In this document: positions 33,609 to 42,494 of the stretch, piece after piece
Layout: each line of letters begins with the position of its first letter
Numbering within the stretch: position 1 is the stretch's first letter
Assembly: GCF_020103695.1 (NCBI RefSeq)
Contig: NZ_JAHXBF010000046.1
Coordinates: 1-64,000 of the forward strand
DNA: 64,000 nt
From: Hyalangium versicolor
Lineage (GTDB): Bacteria; Myxococcota; Myxococcia; Myxococcales; Myxococcaceae
Reading direction: 5' to 3'
Made by a program: the position numbers and the translations under genes
The notes under the pieces: model-generated
What the model was told of the DNA's origin: nothing
Database searches by the model: none
Seen by the model: the letters and a program-made list of their open reading frames with translations, nothing else

Positions 33609-34147
33609 TTGAAGGGAGTCACGGTGCCGCCTCGGTGCTCGGAGTTGCGCAGCACCAGGCCCTCCTTGAAGAGCCTCGCGGCCTTGGGGCCCACCAGGAA
33701 GTCCTTCGGGTCCCCCTTGCGGTAGGTCTTCTTCAGGTACTCCTCGATTTCGAGGAACAGACGCCGGAAACGGTCCGGAGCCGCATCCCTCCGGCCCGTT
33801 TGCGGGGTGACGTCCAGCTCCGCCCAGAGCATCCCGCTCAGCAGCTCGCCCTCCTCGTTCTTCTGGCAGCGCTCGAAGAAGATGACGGGCGAGCGCACCT
33901 CGTCGACGCGCCAGAAGCCCTTGTCCGGCCCTCGTTTGACCTTGTCCACGAGGGCCGGGCCGATCTCGCTCGCCACCAGGTAGAGATCCTCCTCGGGCAA
34001 CTGGGGCACGCACTCCTCGCTGGCTCGGAACGTCTGCCAGTCCGGAGGTACTCGCCGGGGGTACACCTCCAGCACGAAGCGCTCGAGGAAGCGGAAGAAG
34101 GCGATCTCGTCGTCGGGCGCCATGAAGAACTTCTGGATGGTGGCCAT
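33605..34147 (-). CDS. Hypothetical cytoplasmic protein
   Basis: A 180-residue protein without a signal peptide, beginning MATIQKFFMAPDDEIAFFRFLE. It contains a GFWRVDEVRSPVIFFERC strand pair and a helical tail (FRRLFLEIEEYLKKTYRKG). The FKEGLVLRNSEHRGG ending is clearly coding. I cannot assign a family. No strong ribosome-binding site is visible, but the start fits codon usage. It is divergent from the carboxypeptidase gene, with only 55 bases between them. Confidence 0.8.
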   Translation of the reverse strand: MATIQKFFMAPDDEIAFFRFLERFVLEVYPRRVPPDWQTFRASEECVPQLPEEDLYLVASEIGPALVDKVKRGPDKGFWRVDEVRSPVIFFERCQKNEEGELLSGMLWAELDVTPQTGRRDAAPDRFRRLFLEIEEYLKKTYRKGDPKDFLVGPKAARLFKEGLVLRNSEHRGGTVTPFK

Positions 34148-34202
34148 GGCGCGGCAAGGTACCACTGCACGCGCCGCCCGGGATGGCTTAGAACCCAGGG
34201 AT

Positions 34203-35705
34203 ATGGACCGCACCTTCCCCTCGCTGCTCGCCCGGATGCAGGAGCTCAAGGACCTGCAGGGCGTCATCGGCCTGGCCACCTGGGACCAGGAGACGTATAT
34301 GCCCGCGAAGGCCGATGAGGCGCGCGCCCATCAGCTCTCGACGCTCCAGGGCATCCACCACGAGCGCCTGGTGGACCCCCGCCTGGGAGAGGTGCTCGCC
34401 TGGGCGGCCGAGCAGCCGGAGCTGGGCGAGGACCCGCGCGCCATGGTGCGGGTGCTCACCCATGAGCGGGACCGGGCCGTGCGGGTGCCCCAGGCCCTGG
34501 TGAAGGCCCTGGCCGAGGCCCAGAGCCGCGCGTTGGTGGCGTGGCGTCAGGCTCGCAAGGAGAAGCGCTTTGCCTTGTTCCAGCCCGCGCTCGCCCGGAT
34601 TCTCGAGTTGCGCCGGGAGCAGGCGGATGCCTACGGCCATGACGGCGAGCGCTACGACGCACTGCTGGAGGGCTATGAGCCTGGCATGCGCGTGGCCCGG
34701 CTCACCCCCGTGCTGACGGCGCTGCGCGACGCGCTCATCCCCATGGTGGCGGCCATCGCCGCGGCGCCTCGGAAGGTGCCGGAGCTGCTCGCGGGCCGCC
34801 GCTTCGAGGCAGAGGCGCAGTGGCGCTTCACCCTGAAGTTGCTGGAGGCCATGGGCTTCGATCTGGAAGCGGGCCGGCAGGACCGGAGCATCCACCCGTT
34901 CACCGGCGGTACGCACCCGCGGGACGTGCGCCTGACCACGCGCATCGACGAAGCCAACCCGCTCAACGCCCTCTTCAGCACCATCCACGAGGCCGGCCAC
35001 GGGCTCTACGAGCAGGGCTTCTCGGAGCCGCACTACCGCACGCCGCTGGCCGCCGCGCCCTCCATGGGCCTGCACGAGTCCCAGTCTCGCCTCTGGGAGA
35101 ACGTGGTGGGGCGCAGCCTCGCCTTCTGGGAGCACTTCCATCCCGCGCTGAAGGAGGCCTTCCCGCAGGCGCTCGCGGGAGTGGACGTGGGTGGGTTCCA
35201 CGCCGCGGTGAACCGCGTCACCCCCTCATTCATCCGCACCGAGGCGGATGAGGTGACGTACAACCTGCACATCGTCCTGCGCTACGAGATGGAGCTGCTG
35301 CTCATCCATGACGAGCTGCCGCTGGAGGACGTGCCCGCGGCGTGGAACGAGCGCATGCAGCGCTACCTCGGGGTGACGCCGCCGGATGACGTCGAGGGCG
35401 TGCTCCAGGACATCCACTGGGCGTGGGGCGAGTTCGGCTACTTCCCTACGTACTCGCTGGGCAACCTGTACTCCGCCTCGCTCTACCGCGCCGCCGAGCG
35501 CGCCCTGCCGGACCTCACGGACCGCATCCGCCGGGGCGAATTGCTCCCGCTGACGGACTGGTTGCGCACCCACATCCACAGCCAGGGCTTCCGCCTGCCC
35601 GCCGAGGAGCTCATCCGTCAGGTGACGGGGCAAGGCCTCACGGACGTGGACTTCCTGCAGTACCTGCGCGGCAAGTACAGCGCGCTGTACGGCACCTCGC
35701 TCTGA
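34203..35705 (+). CDS. Thermostable-type metallocarboxypeptidase (family M32, carboxypeptidase Taq)
   Basis: A 500-residue, normal-length M32 enzyme that removes C-terminal residues from peptides. The zinc motif HExxH is visible in STIHEAGHGLYEQG. The family signatures DRSIHPFTGGTHPRDVRLTTR, LHESQSRLWENVVGRS and ADEVTYNLHIVLRYEME (third zinc ligand region) are intact. The C-terminus has the conserved YFPTYSLGNLYSA. Cytoplasmic. It probably acts in peptide catabolism. Confidence 0.96.
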   Translation: MDRTFPSLLARMQELKDLQGVIGLATWDQETYMPAKADEARAHQLSTLQGIHHERLVDPRLGEVLAWAAEQPELGEDPRAMVRVLTHERDRAVRVPQALVKALAEAQSRALVAWRQARKEKRFALFQPALARILELRREQADAYGHDGERYDALLEGYEPGMRVARLTPVLTALRDALIPMVAAIAAAPRKVPELLAGRRFEAEAQWRFTLKLLEAMGFDLEAGRQDRSIHPFTGGTHPRDVRLTTRIDEANPLNALFSTIHEAGHGLYEQGFSEPHYRTPLAAAPSMGLHESQSRLWENVVGRSLAFWEHFHPALKEAFPQALAGVDVGGFHAAVNRVTPSFIRTEADEVTYNLHIVLRYEMELLLIHDELPLEDVPAAWNERMQRYLGVTPPDDVEGVLQDIHWAWGEFGYFPTYSLGNLYSASLYRAAERALPDLTDRIRRGELLPLTDWLRTHIHSQGFRLPAEELIRQVTGQGLTDVDFLQYLRGKYSALYGTSL

Positions 35706-35729
35706 GCCGTCAGCTTTTCCTCGGGGCGC

Positions 35730-36083
35730 TCAGGCCGCGAACAGCATCAGCCGGCAGGCCCGCGCCAGGAACAGCGCATCCCTCGCCAGGGCCGCGCTCG
35801 CCGAGTTCGTGTCCAGCCACGCCGCACGCGCCACCTGGCTGCCCAGCTCGAAGCAGATGCTCGCCGTGCGCCGTGCGAGCACGCTGTCCTTCTGCAGTGC
35901 CCGCGCATTCAGCTCACACAGCTCCGCACACTGCCGGAGCAGGCGCACCGTCTCGCTATCTGCCGCGTGGCCCTCGGACACCAGCCTGGCCATGCCCGCC
36001 TCGCAGGAGGCCTGGCACCGCAAGCTGGCAGTGATGCACTGAGTGATGTCCGACCTCGCCACGCCCGTTCTCGCACCCGTCAT
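35730..36083 (-). CDS. Four-helix Cys-containing protein (Csp/DUF326-like, Cys-poor)
   Basis: A 117-residue helical protein. The helices carry ITQCITASLRCQASCEAG, LRQCAELCELNARALQ, ASICFELGSQVARAAW and ARACRLML. The spacing resembles copper-storage/DUF326 four-helix proteins, but many of the inward-facing cysteines of those proteins are replaced. It may have lost metal storage; that is inference. The ATG at 36083 is eight bases after GGAGG and preferred over one at 36119. Confidence 0.65.
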   Translation of the reverse strand: MTGARTGVARSDITQCITASLRCQASCEAGMARLVSEGHAADSETVRLLRQCAELCELNARALQKDSVLARRTASICFELGSQVARAAWLDTNSASAALARDALFLARACRLMLFAA

Positions 36084-36256
36084 GCCGGCCACCTCCACAG
36101 CGGAACCAAAGCTATGCATGGCCCTGGGGCTCGCAACTGCTTCCGATCACGCACGCACTCGGCGCAGGGGGATCTGATCGCTGGTGGATGCTTCGCTCTG
36201 TACGCGCAGGCTCACACCGGAGCCCTGGGCCGATCTCCGAGGAAGTCTGGAAAAAC

Positions 36257-37417
36257 CTAGGGGAACTGTGACAACAGCGTCACCAGCTCCGTTCCATAGA
36301 GGCGAACGCGCTTCTCGCCGAACCAGGGCACCAGGGCCAGTTCCTCCAGGTTGCGCGGGGGCTGGGAGGAGAGCGCATCCATGAGCGGGTTGGTGAGCAC
36401 CACGGAGGGCGTCACCTTGCGCGCGGTGGCCTTCTCCGAGCGGAACGTCTTGAGCGCGTCCTCGCGCTTGCGCCGGTTGGGATCGCGGCTCCCGTCCTTT
36501 GCGTCCCGCTCGAGCTTCAGCTCCCCACGGCGGGACTGCTCGAGCAGCTCGCGGATCAGGGCCAGCGCCTCCTCGCCATGCTCGCGCACGAAGGCTCCGC
36601 GCACGCCCGCGGCCCGCGCCAGCTCCCGAGGGTTGGTGGGCAGCTTCACCGCGATGTCGCCGATGGCCATGTTGGAGAGCATCCGCCCCATGGGGACGTT
36701 GGCCTTCTCGGCCCACTCCAGGCGCTTGCGGTGCAGTGTGTGGGCGACAGCCGTGGCCAGCGTGAGCTGCGCCGGCGAGAGCCCCGAGCGCGGCAGCTTC
36801 GGCTTGAAGTCCGCACCCACGTCCGGACGGACCGCGGCCTCCTCGCACATGCGCGCGCAGTCCAGGAGCACCTCTTCGAGGATGTCCGCCTTGCTGCACT
36901 CCTCGCGCACCTGCCGGCCCAACTCGCAGAGGTAGCGCACGTCGTTGGCGATGTACTCGCGCATCCCCGGAGGGAGGGGCCGCAGGGAGAAGTCCGACTG
37001 CTGGTGCTCCTTGGGCAACTCCACGCCCAGCCGCTCCCGGGCGATGTCCGCCAGGCCCACCTTCGGCCAGCCCAGCAGCGTGGCCGCCCGGTGGGTGTCG
37101 AAGAGGCCCTGCACCCTCACGCCCGTCTCCGCCAGGTACTGCAGGTCCCCCTGCGCGGCGTGGAAGAACTTGGTGCGCTCCGGGTCAGCCATCAAGGGAG
37201 CGAGCAGGCCGGCATCCACCCCGGGGCAGAGCGTGTCGAAGAGGAAGACGTCCGCGTCGGTGCCGACCTGGAGGAAGCACAGCCGGGCTCGGAAGGCGTG
37301 CATGGCGTCCGCCTCCAGGTCCACGGCGAGCTCTCGTGTCCCCTCCAGCGCGCGAGCCGCAGCCTGGGCTCCCGGAGCGTCCACTACATCTACGGCACCT
37401 TGGGGAAAGGTCGGCAT
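36257..37417 (-). CDS. rnd: Ribonuclease D-like 3'-5' exonuclease with HRDC domains
   Basis: A 386-residue DEDDy exonuclease for tRNA 3' maturation. Active-site residues are visible in LAVDLEADAMH (D, E), AAQGDLQYL (D) and YIANDVRYL (Y, D). The C-terminal half holds helical HRDC-type regions (LATAVAHTLHRKRLEWAEKANVP and LEELALVPWFGEKRVRLYG). The ATG at 37417 begins MPTFPQGAVDVVD; a longer in-frame start at 37537 would overlap the divergent ttcA. Confidence 0.92.
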   Translation of the reverse strand: MPTFPQGAVDVVDAPGAQAAARALEGTRELAVDLEADAMHAFRARLCFLQVGTDADVFLFDTLCPGVDAGLLAPLMADPERTKFFHAAQGDLQYLAETGVRVQGLFDTHRAATLLGWPKVGLADIARERLGVELPKEHQQSDFSLRPLPPGMREYIANDVRYLCELGRQVREECSKADILEEVLLDCARMCEEAAVRPDVGADFKPKLPRSGLSPAQLTLATAVAHTLHRKRLEWAEKANVPMGRMLSNMAIGDIAVKLPTNPRELARAAGVRGAFVREHGEEALALIRELLEQSRRGELKLERDAKDGSRDPNRRKREDALKTFRSEKATARKVTPSVVLTNPLMDALSSQPPRNLEELALVPWFGEKRVRLYGTELVTLLSQFP

Positions 37418-37495
37418 TGGGGCGGGCAGGCTAGCGGACCGGGAAGTGTACGTGTGACGTGTTTTTTCTCCGGCCGCCGGTAGGATGGGCACGCC

Positions 37496-38338
37496 ATGAG
37501 TGACATCCAAAGGCTGGAAAAGAACCTGCTCGGTCACGTGGGGAGGGCCATTGCGGACTACGGCCTCATCCAGGAAGGCGACCGCATCATGGTCGGGGTG
37601 TCCGGTGGCAAGGACTCCTACACCCTCCTGTACCTGCTCCGAGAGCTGCAGCGGCGCGCGCCCGTGCGCTTCGAGTTACTCGCAGTGAATCTGGACCAGG
37701 GGCACCCCGGCTTCCCCGCGGACAAGCTGGAGTCCTACTTCCAGCGCGAGGGCTACGCCTACAAGATGCTGAAGGAGGACACCTACAGCATCGTGCTGGA
37801 GAAGACCCCGCCCGGGAAGACGCAGTGCACGGTGTGCAGCCGGCTGCGCCGGGGCATCCTCTATACGGCGGCGGTGGAGATGGGCTGCACGAAGATTGCC
37901 CTGGGGCACCACCGGGACGATCTCATCCACACGCTGCTCCTGAACCTCTTCTTCGCGGGCTCGCTCAAGGCGATGCCGCCGGTGCTCAAGAGCGATGACG
38001 GTCGCAACACCGTCATCCGCCCCCTGTGCTATGCGCCGGAGAAGGAGATCGCGAAGTTCGCCGAGCTGATGCAGTTCCCCATCATCCCGTGCGATTTGTG
38101 CGGCTCGCAGGAAAACCTGCAGCGCAAGCGGATGCAGAAGCTGGTGGAGGACCTGGGCAAGGACATTCCCAATGTGCGCCAGAGCATCCTCTCGGCCATG
38201 GGCAATGTGCGGCCCAGCCACCTGCTGGATCGAAACCTCTTCGATTTTCTGTCGCCGGATGCGAAGGAAGAGGCCGCGATGTCCAACCCGCAGCCCAAGG
38301 AAGGGAGCGCCAGCCCATGGCTCGAGAGCAGGCCCTGA
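37496..38338 (+). CDS. ttcA: tRNA 2-thiocytidine biosynthesis protein TtcA
   Basis: A 280-residue PP-loop ATPase that thiolates cytidine 32 of certain tRNAs. The PP-loop is [16 protein letters not shown]. The Fe-S ligands lie in [11 protein letters not shown] (CxxC), and a further Cys pair is in [30 protein letters not shown] is the family's adenylation-region motif. A short variable tail extends past the core and overlaps the next gene by 22 bases. Other TtcA/TtuA subfamily roles are possible. Confidence 0.94.
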   Translation: MSDIQRLEKNLLGHVGRAIADYGLIQEGDRIMVGVSGGKDSYTLLYLLRELQRRAPVRFELLAVNLDQGHPGFPADKLESYFQREGYAYKMLKEDTYSIVLEKTPPGKTQCTVCSRLRRGILYTAAVEMGCTKIALGHHRDDLIHTLLLNLFFAGSLKAMPPVLKSDDGRNTVIRPLCYAPEKEIAKFAELMQFPIIPCDLCGSQENLQRKRMQKLVEDLGKDIPNVRQSILSAMGNVRPSHLLDRNLFDFLSPDAKEEAAMSNPQPKEGSASPWLESRP

Positions 38339-39147
38339 ACGCGCGCAAGCAGCGCAACGCCGCACTCGTGGAGGCCATGCTCCTGGCCGCCATGGCGGAT
38401 GGCTCGGTGTCCCAGGTGGAGCTGCGCGCCCTGTTGCGCCGGGTCATCGAGCGCCCCGAGTTCGAGGGCACCAAGCCCGAGGAGCTCAACGCCCTGGTGC
38501 AGTCGGGCGCCGAGCGCATGTCCCAGGCGAAGGATCTGCAGGAGATCCTCAGCTCGCTGCGCACGCGGCTGCCGGACCACAAGAACCGGATGCTGGCCTT
38601 CGGGCTGGCGGCGGCGGTGGCCTTCGCGGACCAGCGCGCCACGCGCATGGAACTGGGCCTGCTCAAGACGATGCAGGCCGCCCTCGGTATCTCCGAGGAC
38701 GAGGTGGCGCAGATCATCGACATCATCGAGCAGGGTGGCAGCCTGTCCGAGGCGTTGGGTGAGCCGCTGGAGCGGCTGTACGCCGAGGTGATGGTGCTGG
38801 TGAGCGCGGCGGACGGGAAGCTCAAGGAGGCGGAGGCGCGGGCGTTGGTGGAGAGCTTCGCGGCCGATCCGCTCTTCCACAACGTGAGCCCGGAGCGCGC
38901 TCAGGGCTTCGTGAGCGAGGCGGTGTCCGCGCTGGCCACCGAGGGGTTGCCGCAGCGGTTGCAGGTGCTGGCCCACGGGCTGGCCACGCACCCGCAGCGG
39001 GTGAAGGCCTACCGGCTGGCGACGAAGATCGCCCACGCGTCGGGCAAGGCCAGCGCCGCCGAGCAACGCATCCTGGATCTGTTGCAGGCGACGTTTGGAC
39101 TGGCGGATGACGAGGTGTCGCGCCTCGATCAGGGAGCGGGGGCCTAG
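38317..39147 (+). CDS. TerB-like helical protein with two repeats
   Basis: A 276-residue soluble helical protein built from two similar halves. Each has a TerB-type acidic hairpin: [23 protein letters not shown] in the first and [23 protein letters not shown] in the second. Both are followed by [12 protein letters not shown] / [17 protein letters not shown] helices. TerB-like domains bind calcium in tellurite-resistance and phage-defence contexts. The ATG at 38317 lies inside the end of ttcA, so the two genes are co-translated or at least co-transcribed. Role unknown. Confidence 0.8.
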   Translation: MAREQALNARKQRNAALVEAMLLAAMADGSVSQVELRALLRRVIERPEFEGTKPEELNALVQSGAERMSQAKDLQEILSSLRTRLPDHKNRMLAFGLAAAVAFADQRATRMELGLLKTMQAALGISEDEVAQIIDIIEQGGSLSEALGEPLERLYAEVMVLVSAADGKLKEAEARALVESFAADPLFHNVSPERAQGFVSEAVSALATEGLPQRLQVLAHGLATHPQRVKAYRLATKIAHASGKASAAEQRILDLLQATFGLADDEVSRLDQGAGA

Positions 39148-39155
39148 GCGGGCGT

Positions 39156-39980
39156 ATGTCCGTGAACGTTCCGACTCCGATTCGCAACGCCTTCCGGTTC
39201 GTGCTGCCGCCTTCGCTCGGCAGCGAGAACGCCCGGGATCGCGCGGACAAGTTGCTCGCGTTCCTGCAGAACGCGCTCGGCAAGCAGGTGGAGGTGAGCG
39301 TGGCGCCCAGCTATGAGGCGCTCGCCAAGGATCTGCTGGCCGGGAAGGTGGACGCGGCGTGGGCGCCCCCGTTCGTGTGTGCGCGCACGGAGGCCATGGG
39401 GGTGAGGGTGCTGGTGCGGGGCGTGCGGCTGGGCATGTCGTCCTACCGGGCGGCGCTGGTGTGCCGTGCGGGCAAGCGGCTGTCGCTGGAGCGCCTGAAG
39501 GGCACCACGGCGGCGTGGGTGGACCGGGATGCGGTGGCCGGCTACCTGTTGCCGGTGGCGTACTTGAAGTCCCAGGGCATCGAGCCGTCGCGGACCTTCA
39601 CCGCTCAGCACTTCACGAGCTCCTACCGAGGGGCGCTGGAGGAGGTGCTCTCGGGGGCGGCGGACGTGGCGGGAGTCTTCTGCCCGCCGGCCTCCACGGG
39701 CTTGAGCTTCAGCGCGGGCGTGGAGAAGGTGCTGGGGCCCAAGGCGGCGGATCAGTTCGAACTGCTCGCATACACCGAGGAGGCGCCCAACGATGGGGTG
39801 CCCGTGGCGATGAGCGTGTCGGCGGAGCTGGCCAGCACGCTGGAGTCGACGCTGCTGGGGCTGGGCGAGTCGGACGAGGGCAAGGACCTGCTGAAGAACG
39901 TCTTCAGCGCGGACCGCTTCGAGCCCGCGCCGCGCATGGGCTACCGCGCCCTCTACCGGGTGGCCCTGGCCAGCCTCTGA
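39156..39980 (+). CDS. PhnD-like periplasmic-binding-protein fold, without signal peptide
   Basis: A 274-residue protein with the fold of phosphonate-type (PhnD) solute-binding proteins. It has FVLPPSLGSENARDRADKLLAFLQNAL, then SYEALAKDLLAGKVDAAWAPPFVCA, then a GTTAAWVDRDAVAGYLLPVAYLKSQGI hinge and SGAADVAGVFCPP. No signal peptide or lipobox is present, so it is probably a cytoplasmic ligand sensor. It follows the TerB-like gene by eight bases and is convergent with a kinase gene. Confidence 0.82.
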   Translation: MSVNVPTPIRNAFRFVLPPSLGSENARDRADKLLAFLQNALGKQVEVSVAPSYEALAKDLLAGKVDAAWAPPFVCARTEAMGVRVLVRGVRLGMSSYRAALVCRAGKRLSLERLKGTTAAWVDRDAVAGYLLPVAYLKSQGIEPSRTFTAQHFTSSYRGALEEVLSGAADVAGVFCPPASTGLSFSAGVEKVLGPKAADQFELLAYTEEAPNDGVPVAMSVSAELASTLESTLLGLGESDEGKDLLKNVFSADRFEPAPRMGYRALYRVALASL

Positions 39981-39996
39981 GGCCGGACGGGCGGCG

Positions 39997-41187
39997 CTAC
40001 TTGTCGCCCTTGCCGGTCCGGGAGGTCTTCTTGGAGGTCTCCTTGTTGGAGGACTCGGCGCTCGTTTTGGGCGCTGGCGTTGCCTTGGGCGCCTTGGGGA
40101 TGGGGTTGACCGTGGAGGGCTTGGAGGCCGGCGCATCCGCGTAGGGTGGCTTGTGCGCGGGCATCTGCGTCGTCGGCGCGGACTCGTCCAACAGGGGCGG
40201 GGGCGCCTTGCGGTTCGGCAGCCGCGGATCGTACGCGATGATCGTCGGCTCGTTGGAGAACTCCTCCTCCAGCTCCTCGGCGTAGATCTCCCGCATGAAG
40301 GCGGCCAGGTGCGCCGTGGTGCCCGGAAGCTGCTGCTTGAAGAGGAAGTCCTCGATGGCCAGCTGCATCTCGCCCGCGGTGGCGAAGCGCTCGTCCCGGT
40401 TCTTCGCCAGCGCTTTGAGCACCACCGCGTCCAGCGCCTTGGGGATGCCCTGCACGGCTTCGGACGGGGGCGTCACCTTGGTGCCCACCACGGCCTTCAG
40501 GGTGGCGATCTCCGTCTCGCGCTTGAAGAGGCGGGTGTTGGTGAGCAGCTCGTAGAACACCGTGCCCAGGCCGAACACGTCCGAGCGGTGGTCCAGCGGC
40601 TCGCCCTTGGCCTGCTCCGGAGACATGTACGCGTGCTTGCCCTTGATCTGGCCCGCCGTCGTCTGGCTGAACTTGTTGATGGCCTTGGCCACCCCGAAGT
40701 CGATGAGCTTCACCGCGCCGTTGAAGCCCACCAGCACGTTCTGCGGAGACACGTCCCGGTGGATCAGCGCCAGCTTGCGCCCCGAGGGGCTGCGCGCATG
40801 GTGCGCTGCGTCGAGCCCCGCGGCCGCATCCGAGATGACGCGGCACTTGAGGGCCAGCGGCATGGCTCCCTTGCGCTGGGTGGCCCGCTTGTTCACCTCG
40901 GCGATGGCCTCGCCATGCACGTACTCCATGGCGATGTAGTAGATGCCGTCGACCTCTCCCAGGTCGTAGATCTGCGCGATGTTCGGGTGGTTGAGGAGCG
41001 CGGCGATGCGCGCCTCGTCCAGGAACATCTGGATGAACTCGTCGTCCTCGGACAGGTGGGGCAACAGCCGCTTCACCACGAGCAGCTTCTGGAAGCCGAC
41101 GGGCCCCTTCTGCCGGGCCAGATACACCTGCCCCATCCCGCCTGCCGCGAGCTTGCGCAGTAGCTCATAGCGCCCGAAGGTCTCCAC
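39997..41187 (-). CDS. Hanks-type Ser/Thr protein kinase with Pro/Lys-rich tail
   Basis: A 396-residue kinase of the common myxobacterial type. The Gly loop is LAAGGMGQVYLA, with the catalytic Lys in LLVVKRLL. IHRDVSPQNVLVG and LIDFGVAKA are the HRD and DFG motifs, and AYMSPEQAKG is the APE element. After the kinase fold (to about residue 280) comes a disordered tail rich in Pro, Ala and Lys (KPSTVNPIPKAPKATPAPK) with no membrane span. It is divergent from the ADYC-domain gene. Confidence 0.95.
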   Translation of the reverse strand: METFGRYELLRKLAAGGMGQVYLARQKGPVGFQKLLVVKRLLPHLSEDDEFIQMFLDEARIAALLNHPNIAQIYDLGEVDGIYYIAMEYVHGEAIAEVNKRATQRKGAMPLALKCRVISDAAAGLDAAHHARSPSGRKLALIHRDVSPQNVLVGFNGAVKLIDFGVAKAINKFSQTTAGQIKGKHAYMSPEQAKGEPLDHRSDVFGLGTVFYELLTNTRLFKRETEIATLKAVVGTKVTPPSEAVQGIPKALDAVVLKALAKNRDERFATAGEMQLAIEDFLFKQQLPGTTAHLAAFMREIYAEELEEEFSNEPTIIAYDPRLPNRKAPPPLLDESAPTTQMPAHKPPYADAPASKPSTVNPIPKAPKATPAPKTSAESSNKETSKKTSRTGKGDK

Positions 41188-41413
41188 GTACCGGGAACGA
41201 TAGCCGTGTGGGGGCGGTGATCGGAAGTCCGTCTCGCGGGTTTTACAGCCCTGGGGGCTACTCCTGGGGGAGCAAGGTGGGTCTGGCTGGGGTCCACGGC
41301 GGGTTCCTGGACTCCGGGCCGTGGATTCGCTGCATCATTCGCCGGGTTGCTGGCTCTCTCTCGCCGTGGGTCGCCGGGTCCAGCCCACCGTTGCCAACCC
41401 AAAGGAGAGAACC

Positions 41414-42481
41414 ATGACTTCCATGAAGAAGCTCCTGCTGACCTGGATGTGTCTCCAGTTGCCGGCGTTGGCGCATGCCGCCGGCCCCTCTTCCGCGAAG
41501 TCCGAGCGCTCCAAGGCCGCGAGCGTGGCCCCCGCCGTTCCGGTGGCCGATCGCTACGCGCGCCGGTGCCAGTCCCAGGGCTCCTACCGCACCAACAAGC
41601 CTCAAGGGACGATGCTGTGGGGCACCAAGCGGGACTGGAACACCGAGAAGCCGACCGATGAGAACCGCAGCGTGCTCGTCTCCGCCGACTTCGAGCCCCT
41701 GCGACAGGCGGACGCCGGGGTGAAGGCCCTGAAGCTCGAGGGGAGCCGGCTGGTGACCCAGGCCTCCGCCACCCAGGGCATCGTCGGCACCGTGCTCCAG
41801 GGCACGGACAGCGACGGCAAGCCCGTGGAGATCGCCCTCTGCGGCGCCGAGCCCTCCACCGAGGATCCCGAGGTGACGTGGTACCGCATCGAGGCCTGGA
41901 ACGCGGTGGCCCAGGAGTGGGAGAACCCCTGCGTTGCCCTGGACCGCGTGCCGGATCCCCGGGCGCTCGCGGTAGCAGGCGTCTGGGACGCGAGCGGTGC
42001 GCACAAGGCCTCGGCTGGCAAGTTCACCTTTGCGTGCGAGAACGGCGCCATCACCAAGTGCATCCGCTGGGGCTACAAGCCCTGGGCGAGCCGTGACGGC
42101 CAGTCGCTGGCCGACCTGCACCAGGCGTGTACGCGCATGGCCCGCGCGGACTACTGCGGCAACGGGCGCAGCCACACGCACCAGGACACCATCATCGACA
42201 TCTACGACAGGCTCGGAGTGCTCACGCGGACGACGGAGACTTCGTCGGAGTGGGATCCCCGGCGGGCCGCGTTCGAGGCGGCGTGGGCGCCGGATGGAGC
42301 CCTCTGCCTGGCGAAGACCCGGGACGGGCGGGCCATGTCGACCATCCTCCAGGAGTGCCCCGACCGGTTCCGCACCGGCGCGGCGCTCGAGCTGGGCGAG
42401 GGGGACCGCTGCACGGTTCAGCGTGCGGGCGCGGCTCCGGGCAAGCCGATGCTGCGCAACATGTCGTACAAGACGCCGTGA
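41414..42481 (+). CDS. Exported ADYC-domain protein
   Basis: A 355-residue secreted protein (signal ending ALAHA-AGPS). The C-terminal half contains the sequence RMARADYCGNGRSHT that names the ADYC domain family of Myxococcota. It is preceded by FACENGAITKCIRWGYKPW and followed by CLAKTRDGR and DRCTVQR with regularly placed cysteines. Function unknown for the whole family. AAAGGAGAG lies just before the ATG. A hairpin in the 3' end of the convergent sigma gene may stop its transcript. Confidence 0.88.
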   Translation: MTSMKKLLLTWMCLQLPALAHAAGPSSAKSERSKAASVAPAVPVADRYARRCQSQGSYRTNKPQGTMLWGTKRDWNTEKPTDENRSVLVSADFEPLRQADAGVKALKLEGSRLVTQASATQGIVGTVLQGTDSDGKPVEIALCGAEPSTEDPEVTWYRIEAWNAVAQEWENPCVALDRVPDPRALAVAGVWDASGAHKASAGKFTFACENGAITKCIRWGYKPWASRDGQSLADLHQACTRMARADYCGNGRSHTHQDTIIDIYDRLGVLTRTTETSSEWDPRRAAFEAAWAPDGALCLAKTRDGRAMSTILQECPDRFRTGAALELGEGDRCTVQRAGAAPGKPMLRNMSYKTP

Positions 42482-42494
42482 GGCGTGGCCGTGG

